The position numbers and the translations under genes are program-made. A stretch of DNA of 64,000 nucleotides. Origin: Acidimicrobiia bacterium (GTDB lineage Bacteria > Actinomycetota > Acidimicrobiia > Acidimicrobiales > Bin134). This document shows positions 38,239-46,099 of this stretch, in pieces; position 1 is the first letter of the stretch; each line of letters begins with the position of its first letter. Under the pieces are notes generated by a model, which worked only from the letters and a program-made list of their open reading frames with translations, was not told the DNA's origin and searched no databases. The stretch lies in NCBI GenBank assembly GCA_022826705.1, contig JAJDUJ010000012.1:31933-95932 (forward strand). The letters run 5' to 3'.

Positions 38239-40856
38239 AAATCTGGATTCCCCTCCGCGATAACCCCGGGATTGGCCATCGCTTCTTGGAGAGCAGCCTC
38301 TTGCTCAGCCATTTCGGCCCTACCCGACTGGTCGAGATAGCGCTTGTGAACCTGGTCGAAGCGGAAGTACTCGATCTGGTCGCGGTCGCCGAAGAACTGG
38401 TCTTCAATGAACGGCTCGATGTTGTACTTCCAAATGCGGCGCATCGCGTCCTCATCGAGGCCATGCTTCATGAAGTGGCTTGGTCCCAGCAGCAGGTGAG
38501 GCCCGCCCAATTCCCTGTCGAGTTCGTCGTTGACCTGGGCGACGAGTTCGCCAACCCATTCCGGTTCATGGTTCGCGGCCAGCCAGCGCTCGAGCAGTCC
38601 CTCCATAGGCCATTGGTTGGGGAAAAATGGAATGAAGTGGAACCTTCGCCGCAACGCGGCATCAACGAGGGCAATGGAGCGATCGGCGGTGTTCATGGTG
38701 CCGATGAACCACAGGTTTCGGGGAAGCTCAAACGAATCGTCGGGGCGGTGGAGGGTGCGCACGCTCTCGTCCCTGTACTCCAACAGGAACAGAAGTTCGC
38801 CGAACACCTTGGGCAAGTTCGCCCGGTTGATCTCGTCGATAATCATCACATGTTGCTGGCTCGGCGCATCAGCGGCCCGTGCCGCCATGCGCATCAGGGG
38901 ACCAGGCGTGAGCTGATAGGTCATGTCGCCGCTGTCTGCTTCCGGCCGGTAGCCCTCGAAGAAGTCCTCATAGGAAGTCGAAGGGTGGAACTGCACCAAC
39001 GCCCGGCGGTTGTGATCGGGGGCGAGTGCTTCGGCCAGCTTCCGGGCCAGATAAGTCTTGCCCGTACCCGGCGGCCCGTAGAAGACCACCTGCCCTTTGT
39101 CTTCCAACAATTCGATGATGTCGTCTAAGAAGCCGCGGTCGACCAGCAATTCCTCAGCCAGACCATCGAGGATCTCGGCCTTGGTCTCGATGCTGCCAGG
39201 TTCATCTTCGCCCACAGGTGGCTCTGGCGGTTCTTCCGTTGCCTTGGCCAACAGCTCGTCGAACAGGGGTTTGAGTTGTTTGGCCGTTTCGATCACAGTG
39301 GCTCTCAAGTCGATGTCGGCGAACTCCTCCCGGTCGAACCAACGCCCATAGACGAACTCTGCGCCGTGTGACCCATAGAGTCCGACATCGTCGCCGATTT
39401 GGGAACTCGAACCGCCGAGAACTCGACAGTCGACGTAGTCGGCGGATGAAAGCACCGGCACAACTTTGTCCCACCACCCCTTAGGAGTTGCCCCTGGGCG
39501 CAAGGCAACCGCTGCTCCCTGGTGGTTAACCCATACCCTCATGCCGAGGCCATGTTCGGATGCCTCCTTGATTCGCCAGTCCACCCACAAGTCAGCCCGA
39601 GGATAGGTGGGCGTCCAGTTTGCCGATGGCTTTCGGACGACCAAATCTCGACCTATCGCCTTCTTGAGTTCGTCTTTGAGCAGGTGTCCCCAGTGATCAG
39701 CGATACCTGTCATAGCCCGGGCGTTGGCCTCCCGTTCGTCGTGCGTTGCGCCGTCATCATCGAGCCCAAACACTGCACGATCCGACAACACCTCATCGAG
39801 GAACACCGGCCTTTGCCTCTGCCACCACGCAGCGGTTGTCTCAAATTCGCGGTTGTCGTTGGCGAGCTCTCGAACCCGCTCAGCAAAGGCCCGGTAGCGT
39901 TCGGGCGGTTCACTGGGAAGACTCTCCCCAGCAGAAAGCTCAATGAAGGCCGCAGCGCTTGCCCATAAGACTGGCCAGCGATCCCAGTCGGCCAGTGCCC
40001 AGAAATACGACAGTAGAAACGGCACATGCCCCGGTCCGGGATGCGCACCTACTCGGATGCTCTCCACGTAGTCGACGACCGACTGAATCTTGGAAACGGC
40101 ATCGTCGTCGGACACCGGAGCAGTCAGCGACTCTGCTAACAGCATGGCAAGTTGTCGAGGGTCTTCGGTCCGATTGACGAGTTGATTCAACATCATTTGA
40201 CCGCTAAATCCGTTGAAGGCCAACGTCCCCGGCTTCACTGCCCACGCCTTCATCTGCTTGTGAAACGAATTGAGGTCCCCGGTCCGACTGAGGTTGGCAA
40301 GCAACGCAAGCGCTTCTTCGGCGCTTGCCTCAAACCCGTCGGTAGCAGCCCTTGCCTCTCGGTAGTGGTCCTCATCAGCAACAAATCGCTCGACATGCGC
40401 CTCGTACCACCGTTGGCGAAATTCCTGCTCAACTAGAGAGACTTCCTGTTGGGGGCCTGAAACCAACCCCGGCCCCCGTCCCGCTACTGGCCTGTAGCTT
40501 CTGAGTTCCAGGCCGTTGTCGTCCTTCCACCTTTCAAGCCAGCTGTCATGGCTCCCTACCAGTACCCCGCCTGCCGCACTTGGTGAGTTGAATTCATAGT
40601 CGCGGATCAAAACCGCATGGTCGCCCTCAATGAGCAAAGTGCCATCCTCAACCAGCTGCTCGCGAAGCCGTTGCCTGGATGGGTTGGCATACTTCTTGAA
40701 CGAAGGTGTCGTCTCGGCACGCCCAATTGCTCCTTCATGGACTCGGAAGCGTCCGCCGGGGAGCAGAACGCCAGTGCCGCTACAGCCAGAGAGGTCAAGA
40801 CGGAAGACGGGGTTGCCGCCTGAGGAGTCTGGGTTCGTTTCTACCTGATCAGCCAC
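38235..40856 (-). CDS. mcrB: McrB-family AAA+ motor with N-terminal DUF4357-like domain
   Basis: An 873-residue protein. Residues about 15-97 resemble DUF4357 (FRVHEGAIGRAETTPSF, PSRQRLREQL, HAVLIRDYEFNSPSAAGGVL, SWLERWKDD). A helical middle region (about 120-560) follows, then the AAA+ motor: Walker A VFYGPPGTGKTYLARKL (about 590), Walker B MIIDEINRANL (about 670) and sensor NTADRSIALVDAALRRRF, the usual McrB signature. The N-terminal region should recognise the target DNA. GTG 40856 begins VADQVETN; the open frame further upstream overlaps the toxin gene and shows no similarity. It starts 50 nt after the toxin stop. Confidence 0.88.
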   Translation of the reverse strand: MADQVETNPDSSGGNPVFRLDLSGCSGTGVLLPGGRFRVHEGAIGRAETTPSFKKYANPSRQRLREQLVEDGTLLIEGDHAVLIRDYEFNSPSAAGGVLVGSHDSWLERWKDDNGLELRSYRPVAGRGPGLVSGPQQEVSLVEQEFRQRWYEAHVERFVADEDHYREARAATDGFEASAEEALALLANLSRTGDLNSFHKQMKAWAVKPGTLAFNGFSGQMMLNQLVNRTEDPRQLAMLLAESLTAPVSDDDAVSKIQSVVDYVESIRVGAHPGPGHVPFLLSYFWALADWDRWPVLWASAAAFIELSAGESLPSEPPERYRAFAERVRELANDNREFETTAAWWQRQRPVFLDEVLSDRAVFGLDDDGATHDEREANARAMTGIADHWGHLLKDELKKAIGRDLVVRKPSANWTPTYPRADLWVDWRIKEASEHGLGMRVWVNHQGAAVALRPGATPKGWWDKVVPVLSSADYVDCRVLGGSSSQIGDDVGLYGSHGAEFVYGRWFDREEFADIDLRATVIETAKQLKPLFDELLAKATEEPPEPPVGEDEPGSIETKAEILDGLAEELLVDRGFLDDIIELLEDKGQVVFYGPPGTGKTYLARKLAEALAPDHNRRALVQFHPSTSYEDFFEGYRPEADSGDMTYQLTPGPLMRMAARAADAPSQQHVMIIDEINRANLPKVFGELLFLLEYRDESVRTLHRPDDSFELPRNLWFIGTMNTADRSIALVDAALRRRFHFIPFFPNQWPMEGLLERWLAANHEPEWVGELVAQVNDELDRELGGPHLLLGPSHFMKHGLDEDAMRRIWKYNIEPFIEDQFFGDRDQIEYFRFDQVHKRYLDQSGRAEMAEQEAALQEAMANPGVIAEGNPDL

Positions 40857-40906
40857 GCCGAGCACTCTACTTGTGAGGTATGACGGCTTGTTCCTAGCTA
40901 AGGCTT

Positions 40907-41251
40907 CTACTCGGTGGCTTTGGGGTGGCCGATGTGAACGGCGGTCAGCCACACGGTCTTCTTGTCGTCGTCGATGCAGTACCAGATGCGGCCGCTGGAG
41001 GTGACCTCGTATTGCCACTGGGGTAATTCCGCACCGTCGGCGATTGCTGTGGCCAATTCATGCTGAAGTGGCTTCTGGCGTTTATCCCAGCGTCGAGGAT
41101 CTTCTGTGATGTGCTCCCATGCCGTTCGGATGTTGTTAGGTGCAGTGGCGCTGAGCTGCACCCAAGACTTGGCGGCGGTGTTGTTGGCGAATCGGCAGTC
41201 CCAGCCGTCCTTGCGCGGTGGAGGGGCGACTCGATCCCGACGACGGGGCAT
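40907..41251 (-). CDS. RelE/Txe-like toxin of a toxin-antitoxin pair
   Basis: A 114-residue basic protein: KSWVQLSATAPNNIRTAWEH, DPRRWDKRQKPLQHELATA, WQYEVTSSGRIWYCIDDDKK and VWLTAVHIGHPKATE. This resembles the fold order of RelE-superfamily mRNA interferases, with C-terminal beta strands bearing basic residues. The start ATG overlaps the stop of the upstream antitoxin-like gene by one base (TAATG), and mcrB follows after 50 nt. It is probably an mRNA interferase; family membership rests on pattern and context only. Confidence 0.7.
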   Translation of the reverse strand: MPRRRDRVAPPPRKDGWDCRFANNTAAKSWVQLSATAPNNIRTAWEHITEDPRRWDKRQKPLQHELATAIADGAELPQWQYEVTSSGRIWYCIDDDKKTVWLTAVHIGHPKATE

Positions 41252-41715
41252 TAGTCAACGGCAGGAGGGCAGGGAACACGTCCGCCATGTGTGATTGTGA
41301 AGGGGCCGGAGAGTAGGGCAGTGAGTTCGGGGTCGCTGAGAATCTCGGCGGTGTTCTGCCAGGAGTCGATGAGGAGTTCGACTCGATCGAAGCTCTCGAC
41401 GCTGGCTGAGGCCAGAATGGTACGAGTCAGAGCCTCGGCAAATTCACGACGTCCATCGGGCGAGAGGAATTCGACCCAGGGGAAGGCGGCCTCGATGGCG
41501 TCATCCATTGCCTCAGGGGAGTCGGCGGAAATCTTGCAGAGAAGGCGGGCCAAACACTCGATGGTCTTGGCCCGGCTGAGGTCGCTGGCAGCGAGGCTGA
41601 GGTAAAGGTCAGGGGCGTTGCGCCGGCGCAGCACCACATCATGCTGGGCGAGGTTGGCCACTACCTCCTTGGGCTGTCGGAGAAACTCGGAGAATGTGCG
41701 CTCGATAACCTGCAT
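41251..41715 (-). CDS. Phd/YefM-like antitoxin, extended
   Basis: A 154-residue protein. The N-terminal 40 residues (QVIERTFSEFLRQPKEVVAN, then DVVLRRRNAPDLYLS) match the DNA-binding Phd/YefM region. The remaining 110 residues are helical and longer than a typical antitoxin (80-95 residues), perhaps to cover the toxin or add another function. A perfect 14-bp palindrome overlaps its -10 region, consistent with autorepression. It is first gene of an antitoxin-toxin-mcrB-mcrC operon. Confidence 0.72.
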   Translation of the reverse strand: MQVIERTFSEFLRQPKEVVANLAQHDVVLRRRNAPDLYLSLAASDLSRAKTIECLARLLCKISADSPEAMDDAIEAAFPWVEFLSPDGRREFAEALTRTILASASVESFDRVELLIDSWQNTAEILSDPELTALLSGPFTITHGGRVPCPPAVD

Positions 41716-41721
41716 GAAGGC

Positions 41722-41746
41722 AGGATATCTGAACTAGTTCAGGTAT
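41722..41746 (-). promoter_or_regulatory. Promoter and palindromic operator of the TA-McrBC operon
   Basis: On the minus strand TATCCT (41722-41727) lies 6 nt before ATG 41715. The perfect palindrome CTGAACTAGTTCAG (41729-41742) adjoins it, and with flanking ATA/TAT pairs it forms an imperfect 22-bp dyad at 41725-41746 that overlaps the -10 box. This suits autorepression by the antitoxin. Confidence 0.6.
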
Positions 41747-41892
41747 CAAGCCAAAATTGGCCAGATAGCTTCCACATCGGCCCAAGAGTGGGGGTCGGAG
41801 TCGCCCACCACCGGGGTTGCCACTCGGACATAGTTGATGGCTCTGAGATGTGGATTCACGTTCGCATTTTGGCAAGGGCGGCATTGGGTCCC

Positions 41893-41898
41893 TAGTTT
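41893..41898 (+). promoter_or_regulatory. -10 box for the PLD nuclease gene
   Basis: TAGTTT, 8 nt before GTG 41907. Confidence 0.4.
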
Positions 41899-41906
41899 CG
41901 ACAACC

Positions 41907-42536
41907 GTGCCGAATGGGAAATTGACTCAACCTGCGGAGAAGATCAGGGCGTTCATTAGAGATCACCGGGATGTCGATCTCGTTGTCTGCACTGGGAATA
42001 CGTCAGTCCGGGGACTGGCTTGGCTGGCGGACCAGACAGACAGCAGCCAAAGGGTGACCATTGTCATCGGTGACATGCTGGGTCCGAACTTCTCCAAAGC
42101 AAGCGAGGGCGATCGGGGAGCAGCGGCTTCTTTCCTCCGCCGGCCAAACGTGAAAGTGCACAACTGGTATCGGACGAAGCCGGAGAAGAAGATTGCCCAT
42201 GGGAAGGCAGTTGTTGCTCTCCGCGAGGGAAGAGCAATTGCCGCCCTGGTGGGGTCGGCGAATCTTACGCACACAGGCCTCTACACAAACCTAGAGATGA
42301 TGGTCCGCAGCGACCCTTCTGAATTGCCTGAAATTGAGGCGTATATCAATGAGGCGACCCGGCATCCTCCCGCCAACGAGAAGCTCATCGGTCTTGTGGC
42401 ACCCACTCAGAAGGTGCCTGTGGAGACTGCCGCCAGCAAGGGCGGATGCCTCCCGGCATTGGTGCTGATCCCATCCCACGCGGCAAGGAACCTATGGATC
42501 AGGACCAGGCTCACTGTCTACCGGTATGACACCTAG
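41907..42536 (+). CDS. Single-HKD phospholipase D-like nuclease
   Basis: A 209-residue protein with one PLD catalytic motif: HGKAVV, then VGSANLTHTG. The HxK and GSxN elements are present, but the Asp normally four residues after the Lys is replaced (Leu). Single-motif PLD proteins usually dimerise to form the active site, as in Nuc and the BfiI-type restriction endonucleases. GTG 41907 is chosen for its leaderless-type box; GTG 41850 is an in-frame alternative. It lies divergently beside the TA-McrBC operon, so a defence role is possible but not shown. Its stop overlaps the stop of the convergent glycine-zipper gene. Confidence 0.75.
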   Translation: MPNGKLTQPAEKIRAFIRDHRDVDLVVCTGNTSVRGLAWLADQTDSSQRVTIVIGDMLGPNFSKASEGDRGAAASFLRRPNVKVHNWYRTKPEKKIAHGKAVVALREGRAIAALVGSANLTHTGLYTNLEMMVRSDPSELPEIEAYINEATRHPPANEKLIGLVAPTQKVPVETAASKGGCLPALVLIPSHAARNLWIRTRLTVYRYDT

Positions 42537-42706
42537 CCCCTTTTGGGTCGTGTGACGAATGCGGCACCTAGGGCTACTCCCACGCCGGCTCCTATTGCCA
42601 CGCCGATTCCGACGTCGCCAAGTGCCGCTCCTATGCCCGCACCGATCCCGACGCCGAGAGCGATGCTTAGTCCCATCCGGGGGTTGGGTTTCATCTCTTT
42701 CTTCAT
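42533..42706 (-). CDS. Small glycine-zipper membrane protein
   Basis: A 57-residue protein: short basic N terminus (MKKEMKPNPRMG), then about 40 residues of Gly/Ala/Val/Ile in GxxxG spacing (ALGVGIGAGIGAALG, GVAIGAGVGVALG), and a TRPKRG tail. This pattern makes tightly packed membrane helices. It may be a pore former or scaffold, and I cannot name a family. ATG 42706 is chosen because the upstream reading frame is basic and unlike a protein. Confidence 0.55.
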   Translation of the reverse strand: MKKEMKPNPRMGLSIALGVGIGAGIGAALGDVGIGVAIGAGVGVALGAAFVTRPKRG

Positions 42707-42744
42707 TGCTTGTCCTTCATGCCGCAATGGCCCCCGACTGGCGA

Positions 42745-43176
42745 TCAGCCCCGAGTGGCGATCACCACGTTCTCTAGGACTTCGCTGTCGCCGGTGCGGA
42801 CGTACCACTCCCAGGCGGTGCCGTCGGGGTCGGTGACCCAGGTTTCGGTCTTCTCGGCGAAACAGCACTGGGTGTCGTCCACTCCGGTGGTGGCCAGGCC
42901 CGACCCGCTTAGGCGGCGTTCGGCGTCTAGGACTTCCTCGGTGGTCTCAACCTCCACCCCTAGGTGGTTGATTGTGCCGCCAACGCCGTTGCAGCATCCC
43001 TCTTCGTCGGTCGCTCCGTGGCCAGCCTCGAACAACACCAGTTTGAGGGGCGGTTGGTCGATGGCGAAGTTGGCGTATCCCGGACGCCGCCGGGCTGGCT
43101 CTACGCCGAAGAGGCGGGAGTAGAACCCCACCGCCTCCTCCAGATCGGACACGTTCAGCGCAAGCTGCAATCTCAT
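42745..43176 (-). CDS. VOC-family ArsI/CadI-like protein
   Basis: A 143-residue vicinal-oxygen-chelate protein. RLQLALNVSDLEEAVGFYSR, GVEPARRRPGYANFAI, PPLKLVLFEAG and NHLGVEVETTEEV are characteristic of the ArsI/CadI group (C-As lyase or cadmium-induced protein). The adjacent thiol pair Cys104-Cys105 (TQCCFAEK) that binds trivalent organoarsenicals in ArsI is present, and a second pair lies at Cys61-Cys62. AAAGGGAG precedes the ATG. No ars operon genes are visible nearby, so its inducer is unclear. Confidence 0.82.
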   Translation of the reverse strand: MRLQLALNVSDLEEAVGFYSRLFGVEPARRRPGYANFAIDQPPLKLVLFEAGHGATDEEGCCNGVGGTINHLGVEVETTEEVLDAERRLSGSGLATTGVDDTQCCFAEKTETWVTDPDGTAWEWYVRTGDSEVLENVVIATRG

Positions 43177-43258
43177 GACAACTCCCTTTCGAAGATCATG
43201 TCATAGCCCGGCGAAATCAGCCGCCATCTCAAGAGGTGCAACCCAGGGGGCGGCTTTT

Positions 43259-44455
43259 CTATTTCACCGCCACCGGCAGGTGCTTGAGGCTGTTGAAGTG
43301 GGTGGTGCGAAGCCTCGCCTCCGGGCCGGACCGCTCCAATCGCTGAAGGTGAGGGGCCAGCGCGGAGAAGTAGGCTCGGGCCTCGGTTCGGGCCAGATTG
43401 GCGCCCAGGCAGTAGTGGGGGCCTCCGGAGCCCAGCGACAGTTGGCCGCTGGCGTCGCGGCGGATGTCGAAGGCGTCGGGGTTGTCGAATATTTCGGGGT
43501 CGCGGTTGGCCGCTGTCATCCACAGGTCCACGATCTGGCCGGGCTCGAAGCTGGCTCCGCTCTCATGCTCCATCCGAGACGTCACCCGGCGCTGGTGGTG
43601 CATGACCGGGGTCACCACCCGCAGCATCTCGTCGATGGCCCCGTCGAGCAGCGACTCGTCGGCCGCCAGCGCCGCGGCTTGGTCAGGGTGGTCCAACAGC
43701 AGCATCAAACCGCTGCTCAGCAGGTTGCGGGTGGTCTCAGTGCTGCCGGTGACCAGCAGCTGCCACCATCCGCCCAGCTCCTCGTCGGTCAGCCGGCGCT
43801 CCTCGTGTTCGGCGTGGACGAGGCTGCTGAACACGTCGTCGCCGGGCTCGGCCTTCCGACGGGCGATATGGGCCTGGCCGTAGGCGGCGAAGTTGGCCAT
43901 GGCCGCCCGGGCATCGTCCATCGTCGGGCACATCTCGGGATCGAATGCCCCGATGGTGGTGTTGGTCCAAGACAAGATGTCGGCCCGGTCTGACATTGGG
44001 ATGCCCAGCATCTCCCCGGTCACATGCAGGGGCAACTGTGCGGCCAGCATCTCGGCGGCGTCGCCTCCGCCGTTGGCCAAGAAACCATCAACTAACTCCC
44101 CGGCAATGCGGTGGGCGCTGTCTTCCAGCCGGCGGATGGCCCGAGGCGTGAACCCCCGGTTCACCAACAGCCGCAACGCGGTGTGGTCGGGGGGGTCGAA
44201 CTCCAACAAGGTGATGGCACCCTGACCGCGGTGTTCGCCCTCGCCCCCGGAAACAGCCAGCTGCGAAGAGGAGAACTGCTGCCAGTCCCGATTGAACTCC
44301 CGCACATACCGATAGCTGGTCACCACATAGCGCCCCCCGCCCCGGCGGTGGGGGAGCCAGTGCACCGGGTCTTCCTCTCGAAGCTGGGCCAACAACTCCA
44401 GCGGCAGCCCAGCGACAAACGTGTCCGGGTTGTCCAGCGGCGCGGCATCAATCAT
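43259..44455 (-). CDS. Cytochrome P450
   Basis: A 398-residue soluble bacterial P450. Heme-binding loop LGSGGPHYCLGANLAR with proximal Cys at about 349; ExxR as EMLR at about 280; I-helix segment LLVTGSTETTRN, where the usual (A/G)GxxT reads TGSTETT. LEFDPPDHTALRLLVNRGFTP is the typical B/C-helix region. It needs ferredoxin and reductase partners, not encoded here. Its start overlaps the stop of the VOC gene upstream by 8 bases, so it is last of an SDR, acyl-CoA ligase, sulfotransferase, VOC, P450 operon. Confidence 0.92.
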   Translation of the reverse strand: MIDAAPLDNPDTFVAGLPLELLAQLREEDPVHWLPHRRGGGRYVVTSYRYVREFNRDWQQFSSSQLAVSGGEGEHRGQGAITLLEFDPPDHTALRLLVNRGFTPRAIRRLEDSAHRIAGELVDGFLANGGGDAAEMLAAQLPLHVTGEMLGIPMSDRADILSWTNTTIGAFDPEMCPTMDDARAAMANFAAYGQAHIARRKAEPGDDVFSSLVHAEHEERRLTDEELGGWWQLLVTGSTETTRNLLSSGLMLLLDHPDQAAALAADESLLDGAIDEMLRVVTPVMHHQRRVTSRMEHESGASFEPGQIVDLWMTAANRDPEIFDNPDAFDIRRDASGQLSLGSGGPHYCLGANLARTEARAYFSALAPHLQRLERSGPEARLRTTHFNSLKHLPVAVK

Positions 44456-44822
44456 CGGCGCGGAACTCTAGGCGGTTCCCAAACGGGTCATAGATGTAGA
44501 CCTGTTCGGTTTCGTCGTCCTGAACCTCGAGCACTTCGTAACCCTGAGGTCGAGCCGTCTCGGCGAGCTTCGTCACATCCGAGACAACAAAGGCCACATG
44601 GGCCTTCTTAGCCGGCCGAAAGTCCGGGTCAACCCCTAAGTGCAGCTGCCCGCAAGTCCCTTCGGGCAACTCGAACCAGCACCCGCCCCTTTTGGCCAGC
44701 TCCGGCGGCTTGGCGACTTCAACCAACCCCAACAGGCCGCCATAAAACGCTCGAGCCTCGTCCTCACCCCCCACCGGGATCGCCACCTGCACATGGGTAA
44801 CCGACCTGACTAGTGATTCCAT
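44448..44822 (-). CDS. VOC/glyoxalase-family protein
   Basis: A 124-residue single VOC module pair: VTHVQVAIPVGGEDEARAFY, LGLVEVAKPPELAKRGGCWF, LHLGVDPDFRPAKKAHVAF and VYIYDPFGNRLEF (metal-ligand Glu near the end). The substrate is unknown; the family includes dioxygenases, lyases and resistance proteins. ATG 44822 gives the canonical N terminus. The stop of the sulfotransferase lies 7 nt upstream and the P450 overlaps downstream, so it is part of that operon. Confidence 0.85.
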   Translation of the reverse strand: MESLVRSVTHVQVAIPVGGEDEARAFYGGLLGLVEVAKPPELAKRGGCWFELPEGTCGQLHLGVDPDFRPAKKAHVAFVVSDVTKLAETARPQGYEVLEVQDDETEQVYIYDPFGNRLEFRADD

Positions 44823-44829
44823 GCTCGCT

Positions 44830-46095
44830 TCAGTCTTCGAGGGGAATGTTGTGGTGGGCGATGTAGTCGGCGAACCCGGCGCGGATAGTGGACTCGTCGA
44901 GGCCGAGCGCGACCGGGTCGTAGACGTGTTTTCCGAACTTGTCCTTGGGCTTTTCGGCCAAGTAGGCGGGGATGGCATCGGCCAACACGTTGGAGAACTC
45001 CAAGCCCAAGCGGTCGTACACGACCCGAACCGCGGCAACCGGGTCGCTCATCAGGTCGCGGAATAGCAGATCGGCGATCTGGTCGTCGGGGACCTCCCCC
45101 GAAGCCCGCTGGCCCATCACCATGCCCATCATCATCTGGTAGACGAACAACATGATCGGCCCGTTCTCGCTTGGGGTCACCGCGTCGCTTCGCATCCAAT
45201 GCATGGTGGTGGTGATGTTGGCCACCGACCCAACGAATCTGACCGGGTCGCGGTGGGTGAGGATCACCCGAGCATTGGGGTAGGCGGCAAACAGGTCCGG
45301 GAGCGTTCCCATGTGGGCGGGCGACTTCAACAGGAACTGAGCCGGAGCGCCGTCGACGTGCTGCAAGGTTTGCAGGAAGTTCTTGTGCCACCGGTACACC
45401 GCGTCAAAGTCAGCGGGCACTCCCCGTTCGGCAAGATCGCCGATGGAATGCATCATCGGCCAGTGCCAACTGCGGAACTCGGGTTGGCAGAAGTGGATGC
45501 ATTCCACCGGAAGGTCGCCGCGCAGCTCGTGCATGGTCATGAACTCGGGCTGGATGTCGGCCCAGAACTCCTGTTCAGGCTCGCTGCACGCCAGCGCGTC
45601 AGCCCCCGTGTCTGGAAGCGTGCCCAGCGGGAAATGGGCCTCGTAGCCCCGCACCCCCCGCAATCTGGGGTCCAGCGCCAACAGCTCCAACAGGATGGTG
45701 GTGCCGGTTCGGGGCGGCCCGGAGATGAACACCGGCCTGGCGATCTCGGCCTTCAGGGTTTCGGGATTCGCCTGCCAGTAGTGCACGAGACGAAGCCGGT
45801 TTTGCAGGTTGCGAATGATCTCTCCCCGGGCGCTGAGCCGCCCCACCACATTCAGGTGGGCATTCTCATCAAGCGCACCGCACAATGCCCGGTAACCGGC
45901 CTCCCAACCCGGCTCGTCGCCGAAGTCCGAAAGCCCGACCGATTCAACCGCCACCGCCAGCATCTCGTCGGCATCCAGGCTCACCAGGCGAGCCGGATCG
46001 CCCACCGCGGTGCCAAACAGGTTCATCCGCCGTACCCAGTCCGGGCGCCCTAGGTGGCCGGCTGGTTCTATGGCTGTGCCTTCTTGCTTGCCCAC
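44830..46095 (-). CDS. Sulfotransferase-family protein
   Basis: A 421-residue protein. The 5'-phosphosulfate loop FISGPPRTGTTILLELLA is at about 118-135, and the 3'-phosphate motif reads ILTHRDPVRFVGS at about 275. These are the two PAPS-binding elements of Sulfotransfer_3-type enzymes. It should transfer sulfate from PAPS to a small molecule. cysH and sirA lie a few kb upstream on the same strand. The gene ends 7 nt before the VOC start and begins 4 nt after the acyl-CoA ligase stop. Confidence 0.82.
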   Translation of the reverse strand: MGKQEGTAIEPAGHLGRPDWVRRMNLFGTAVGDPARLVSLDADEMLAVAVESVGLSDFGDEPGWEAGYRALCGALDENAHLNVVGRLSARGEIIRNLQNRLRLVHYWQANPETLKAEIARPVFISGPPRTGTTILLELLALDPRLRGVRGYEAHFPLGTLPDTGADALACSEPEQEFWADIQPEFMTMHELRGDLPVECIHFCQPEFRSWHWPMMHSIGDLAERGVPADFDAVYRWHKNFLQTLQHVDGAPAQFLLKSPAHMGTLPDLFAAYPNARVILTHRDPVRFVGSVANITTTMHWMRSDAVTPSENGPIMLFVYQMMMGMVMGQRASGEVPDDQIADLLFRDLMSDPVAAVRVVYDRLGLEFSNVLADAIPAYLAEKPKDKFGKHVYDPVALGLDESTIRAGFADYIAHHNIPLED

Positions 46096-46099
46096 ACCG

